NCBI GenBank assembly: GCA_009776995.1
Contig: WRMR01000274.1
Coordinates: 1-6,908, forward strand
Direction: 5' to 3'
DNA from: Planctomycetaceae bacterium
GTDB lineage: Bacteria; Planctomycetota; Planctomycetia; Pirellulales; Thermoguttaceae
DNA length: 6,908 bases
How positions within the stretch are numbered: position 1 is the stretch's first letter; every line of letters begins with the position of its first letter. The notes under the pieces were generated by a model, which saw only the letters and a list, made by a program, of their open reading frames with translations, did not search any database and was not told the DNA's origin. Both the position numbers and the translations under genes were made by a program. This document shows positions 5,353-6,908 of the stretch, one piece after another.

Positions 5353-6099
5353 GTGACTCGAGTTTTTTGTGTTGCGAATCAAAAAGGGGGCGTCGGGAAG
5401 ACGACCACAGCGATCTCACTGGCCGACGGATTGGCCAAGTCGGGGGCGCGGACGTTGTTGATCGACCTCGACCCGCAGTGCAACGCAACCAGTGGCGTCG
5501 GCTTTACCCCGGTGACGGAGCATTCCCTTGTTTCGGGATGCCGGATTGTCGATTCGGTCGATACAACCCGTGTGCCGGGACTTGACCTGCTGGCCGGGAC
5601 GAAAAATTTCAGCGACATCGAAATTCTGACCTACGGCGACACGGCGATCCTCGACCGGGTTCGCAGGCAGTTGACGCAGGAAATCCGGGGTTACGATGAT
5701 GTCGTGATCGACTGCCCGCCGTCGAAGGGGCAGTTGACGCGTCTGGCATTGGAATGCTCAAGCGAAGTGCTAATGCCCATCCAGTGCGAATATTTCGCGA
5801 TGGAAGGTTTGGTGCAGATGATCGAGGTCATCGGCGAGGTGATGAACCGGCGGGACGGCAAACTCCAATTCGGCGGCATTGTGCTGACGATGTTCGATCA
5901 CACGCTGGAACTGGCGTCGGAAGTGGAAAACGAAGTGCGGGATTTTTTCGGAGACGTGGTGTTTCAATCGGTCATCCCGCGGGACGTGGCCGTGAGCGAG
6001 GCTCCCAGTCACGGTCTGTCGGTTTTGGATTACGCGCCGCGGAGTCGCGGGGCAAGAGCGTATTTGGAATTGTGCATGGAGGTTCTCGAACGTGTCTGA
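5353..6099 (+). CDS. parA: Soj/ParA-type ATPase, solitary
   Basis: A 248-residue ParA/Soj ATPase of the deviant Walker-A (SIMIBI) class, which dimerises on ATP, binds DNA or another surface, and positions chromosomes, plasmids or protein assemblies. The deviant P-loop is KGGVGKTT (11-18), with the signature lysine K11 and catalytic-loop lysine K16. The second motif is IDLDPQCNAT (37-46), and Walker B is DVVIDCPPS with D120. The C-terminus keeps the Soj signature IPRDVAVSEAPSHGLSVLDYAPRSRGARAYLEL. There is no N-terminal helix-turn-helix extension, so it is the short chromosomal type, not the P1-plasmid type. The GTG start at 5353 gives the typical N-terminus; no better in-frame start lies upstream, and the ribosome site is weak. 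No parB or parS is nearby: blaI is divergent on the left, and the gene on the right is convergent. It may be an orphan ParA that positions some other cargo, or be paired with a distant ParB. Confidence 0.93.
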   Translation: MTRVFCVANQKGGVGKTTTAISLADGLAKSGARTLLIDLDPQCNATSGVGFTPVTEHSLVSGCRIVDSVDTTRVPGLDLLAGTKNFSDIEILTYGDTAILDRVRRQLTQEIRGYDDVVIDCPPSKGQLTRLALECSSEVLMPIQCEYFAMEGLVQMIEVIGEVMNRRDGKLQFGGIVLTMFDHTLELASEVENEVRDFFGDVVFQSVIPRDVAVSEAPSHGLSVLDYAPRSRGARAYLELCMEVLERV

Positions 6100-6161
6100 T
6101 TGCCACGGACTACGGATTTCTGCCTGAGACGAATACCCTGCCATACAACGGAAAGTAAGAA

Positions 6162-6192
6162 AGCCTCCCCACTCGTGAGGAGAAGGGAGGCT
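6162..6192 (-). terminator. Hairpin terminator for the - strand surface-protein gene
   Basis: AGCCTCCC (6162-6169) and GGGAGGCT (6185-6192) make a perfect 8-bp GC-rich stem around a 15-nt loop. On the - strand the stem is followed by TTCTTACTTTCC, a moderately T-rich tail, and it lies 62 nt past the stop codon at 6254. On the + strand no T-run follows, so it would stop parA transcripts less well. A second inverted repeat, GTTGAAA and TTTCAAC (6208-6214, 6231-6237), lies between it and the stop codon. Confidence 0.6.
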
Positions 6193-6253
6193 GTGAGGAA
6201 AGGCAATGTTGAAACGTGTTGCCCAATAACTTTCAACGCCACCTTTGCAGTGT

Positions 6254-6908
6254 CTAATTAACGGCAAACGGACTCACGTCAAACGAAATGACAAAGGTAT
6301 AAGAACCGTTTTCATTCTGAACCGGGTTCGATACTTTGTAGGAGTAGTCTCCATGTTTGATCATGTCAGCGGGATCATTGGACAATTCCACTTTGACCGT
6401 TTCGTTGCCGGAACTGATCGTGATCCCTGAAATTGTGAGGACAATGTTCAAGTCCGCATCCAAACTCACGACCGCCTGGCCGTACACGACTTTGTTACCG
6501 ATGATGTCAAACGTCAGCGGATTAGTGAGGCTGAGTCCCACCAATTTGACATAGGTGAACCCCCAACCGGCACCCGGAATCACGTACTGTGTATCGCCTT
6601 GCATGGTCACAGTGGTGGTACCAATACCGGAAGTTGAGAGGTGGACGCCCATCCAGAGTTCTTTGCCGGGATCGTCACCGCCGTAGATAATCGCTTCATT
6701 GACGAAAGAGCAGTCACCTTCCCAGGAAAGCACACCTTCCTCATCCACTGAAAAATAAAGAGGATCGACAGCTTTCCAACCCAACGGCAAGACTTCACGG
6801 ATGACGTAGGAGCCGGCTGCGGCAATCTCGAAAGAAACAATACCGTTTTCGTCCGATGCAAACGAGCCGATCCACTCTTCCCCATCGTCTGTGATCATGA
6901 AGAGTTCA
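6254..6908 (-). CDS. C-terminal part of a SpaA/Cna-B-domain surface or secreted protein, 5' end cut by the window
   Basis: The reading frame is open to the right edge of the window; the visible 217 residues are the C-terminus of a probably much larger protein, and the Met at 6898 is likely internal. Residues 1 to about 70 look like a prealbumin-fold SpaA/Cna-B repeat: ELFMITDDG, then SDENGIVSFEIAAAGSYVIREVLPLGW with the glutamate of the Y-x-x-x-E strand, ending SFVNE. The remaining 145 or so residues alternate hydrophobic and polar (TTTVTMQGD, LTFDIIGNKVVYGQAVVSLD, GSYTFVISFDVSPFAVN), suggesting a beta-sandwich of a type I do not recognise. There is no LPxTG, PEP-CTERM or membrane tail, so sortase anchoring is not indicated. 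Such domains serve as rigid stalks in adhesins and pili, but function here is unproven. It converges on parA. Confidence 0.75.
   Translation of the reverse strand, partial: ELFMITDDGEEWIGSFASDENGIVSFEIAAAGSYVIREVLPLGWKAVDPLYFSVDEEGVLSWEGDCSFVNEAIIYGGDDPGKELWMGVHLSTSGIGTTTVTMQGDTQYVIPGAGWGFTYVKLVGLSLTNPLTFDIIGNKVVYGQAVVSLDADLNIVLTISGITISSGNETVKVELSNDPADMIKHGDYSYKVSNPVQNENGSYTFVISFDVSPFAVN

Overview
The window looks like bacterial chromosome of roughly 50-55 % GC, most likely from the PVC superphylum (Planctomycetes or Lentisphaerae-like). The reasons are the subtype of sodium:solute symporter, a short secreted ceramidase-like protein, a DegT aminotransferase, a BlaI repressor and a Soj-type ParA. 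This combination and these family variants are common in those phyla, but I assign the lineage by recognition only. No rRNA, tRNA, CRISPR array, insertion sequence or phage gene is visible.

Left part (1-4289, all + strand): the C-terminal two thirds of a sodium:solute symporter, a secreted neutral/alkaline ceramidase-family protein with its four zinc ligands visible, and a full-length DegT/DnrJ/EryC1/StrS PLP aminotransferase. The first two are 145 bp apart and may be co-transcribed. The aminotransferase follows a 239-bp gap that holds a 65-nt, near fully paired compound hairpin. Together they resemble a scavenging module (secreted hydrolase, Na+-driven uptake, sugar-type aminotransferase), but the substrate cannot be read from sequence.

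Middle (4340-5352): on the - strand, a BlaI/MecI-family repressor is followed after 14 nt by a 122-residue unknown protein. Their promoter is unusually clear: TTGACT, 17 bp, TATGAT. It is covered by a 7-2-7 dyad of BlaI/MecI operator architecture plus an overlapping 6-8-6 inverted repeat enclosing the -10 box. This is an autoregulated two-gene operon in which an unrecognised soluble protein sits where a BlaR1/MecR1 sensor protease is often found.

Right part (5353-6908): divergent from blaI is a solitary Soj/ParA ATPase with no parB beside it. Its leader has an extended -10 promoter, an 18-bp palindrome over the predicted transcription start, and a small hairpin before a T-rich tract. A convergent - strand gene, cut by the window edge, encodes the C-terminus of a surface or secreted protein with a SpaA/Cna-B-like domain; it ends in a good hairpin terminator candidate.

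The most interesting items are the BlaI operon with its unknown second gene, the orphan parA with its operator-like palindrome, and the compound hairpin upstream of the aminotransferase gene. I see no clear evidence of an entirely new system.
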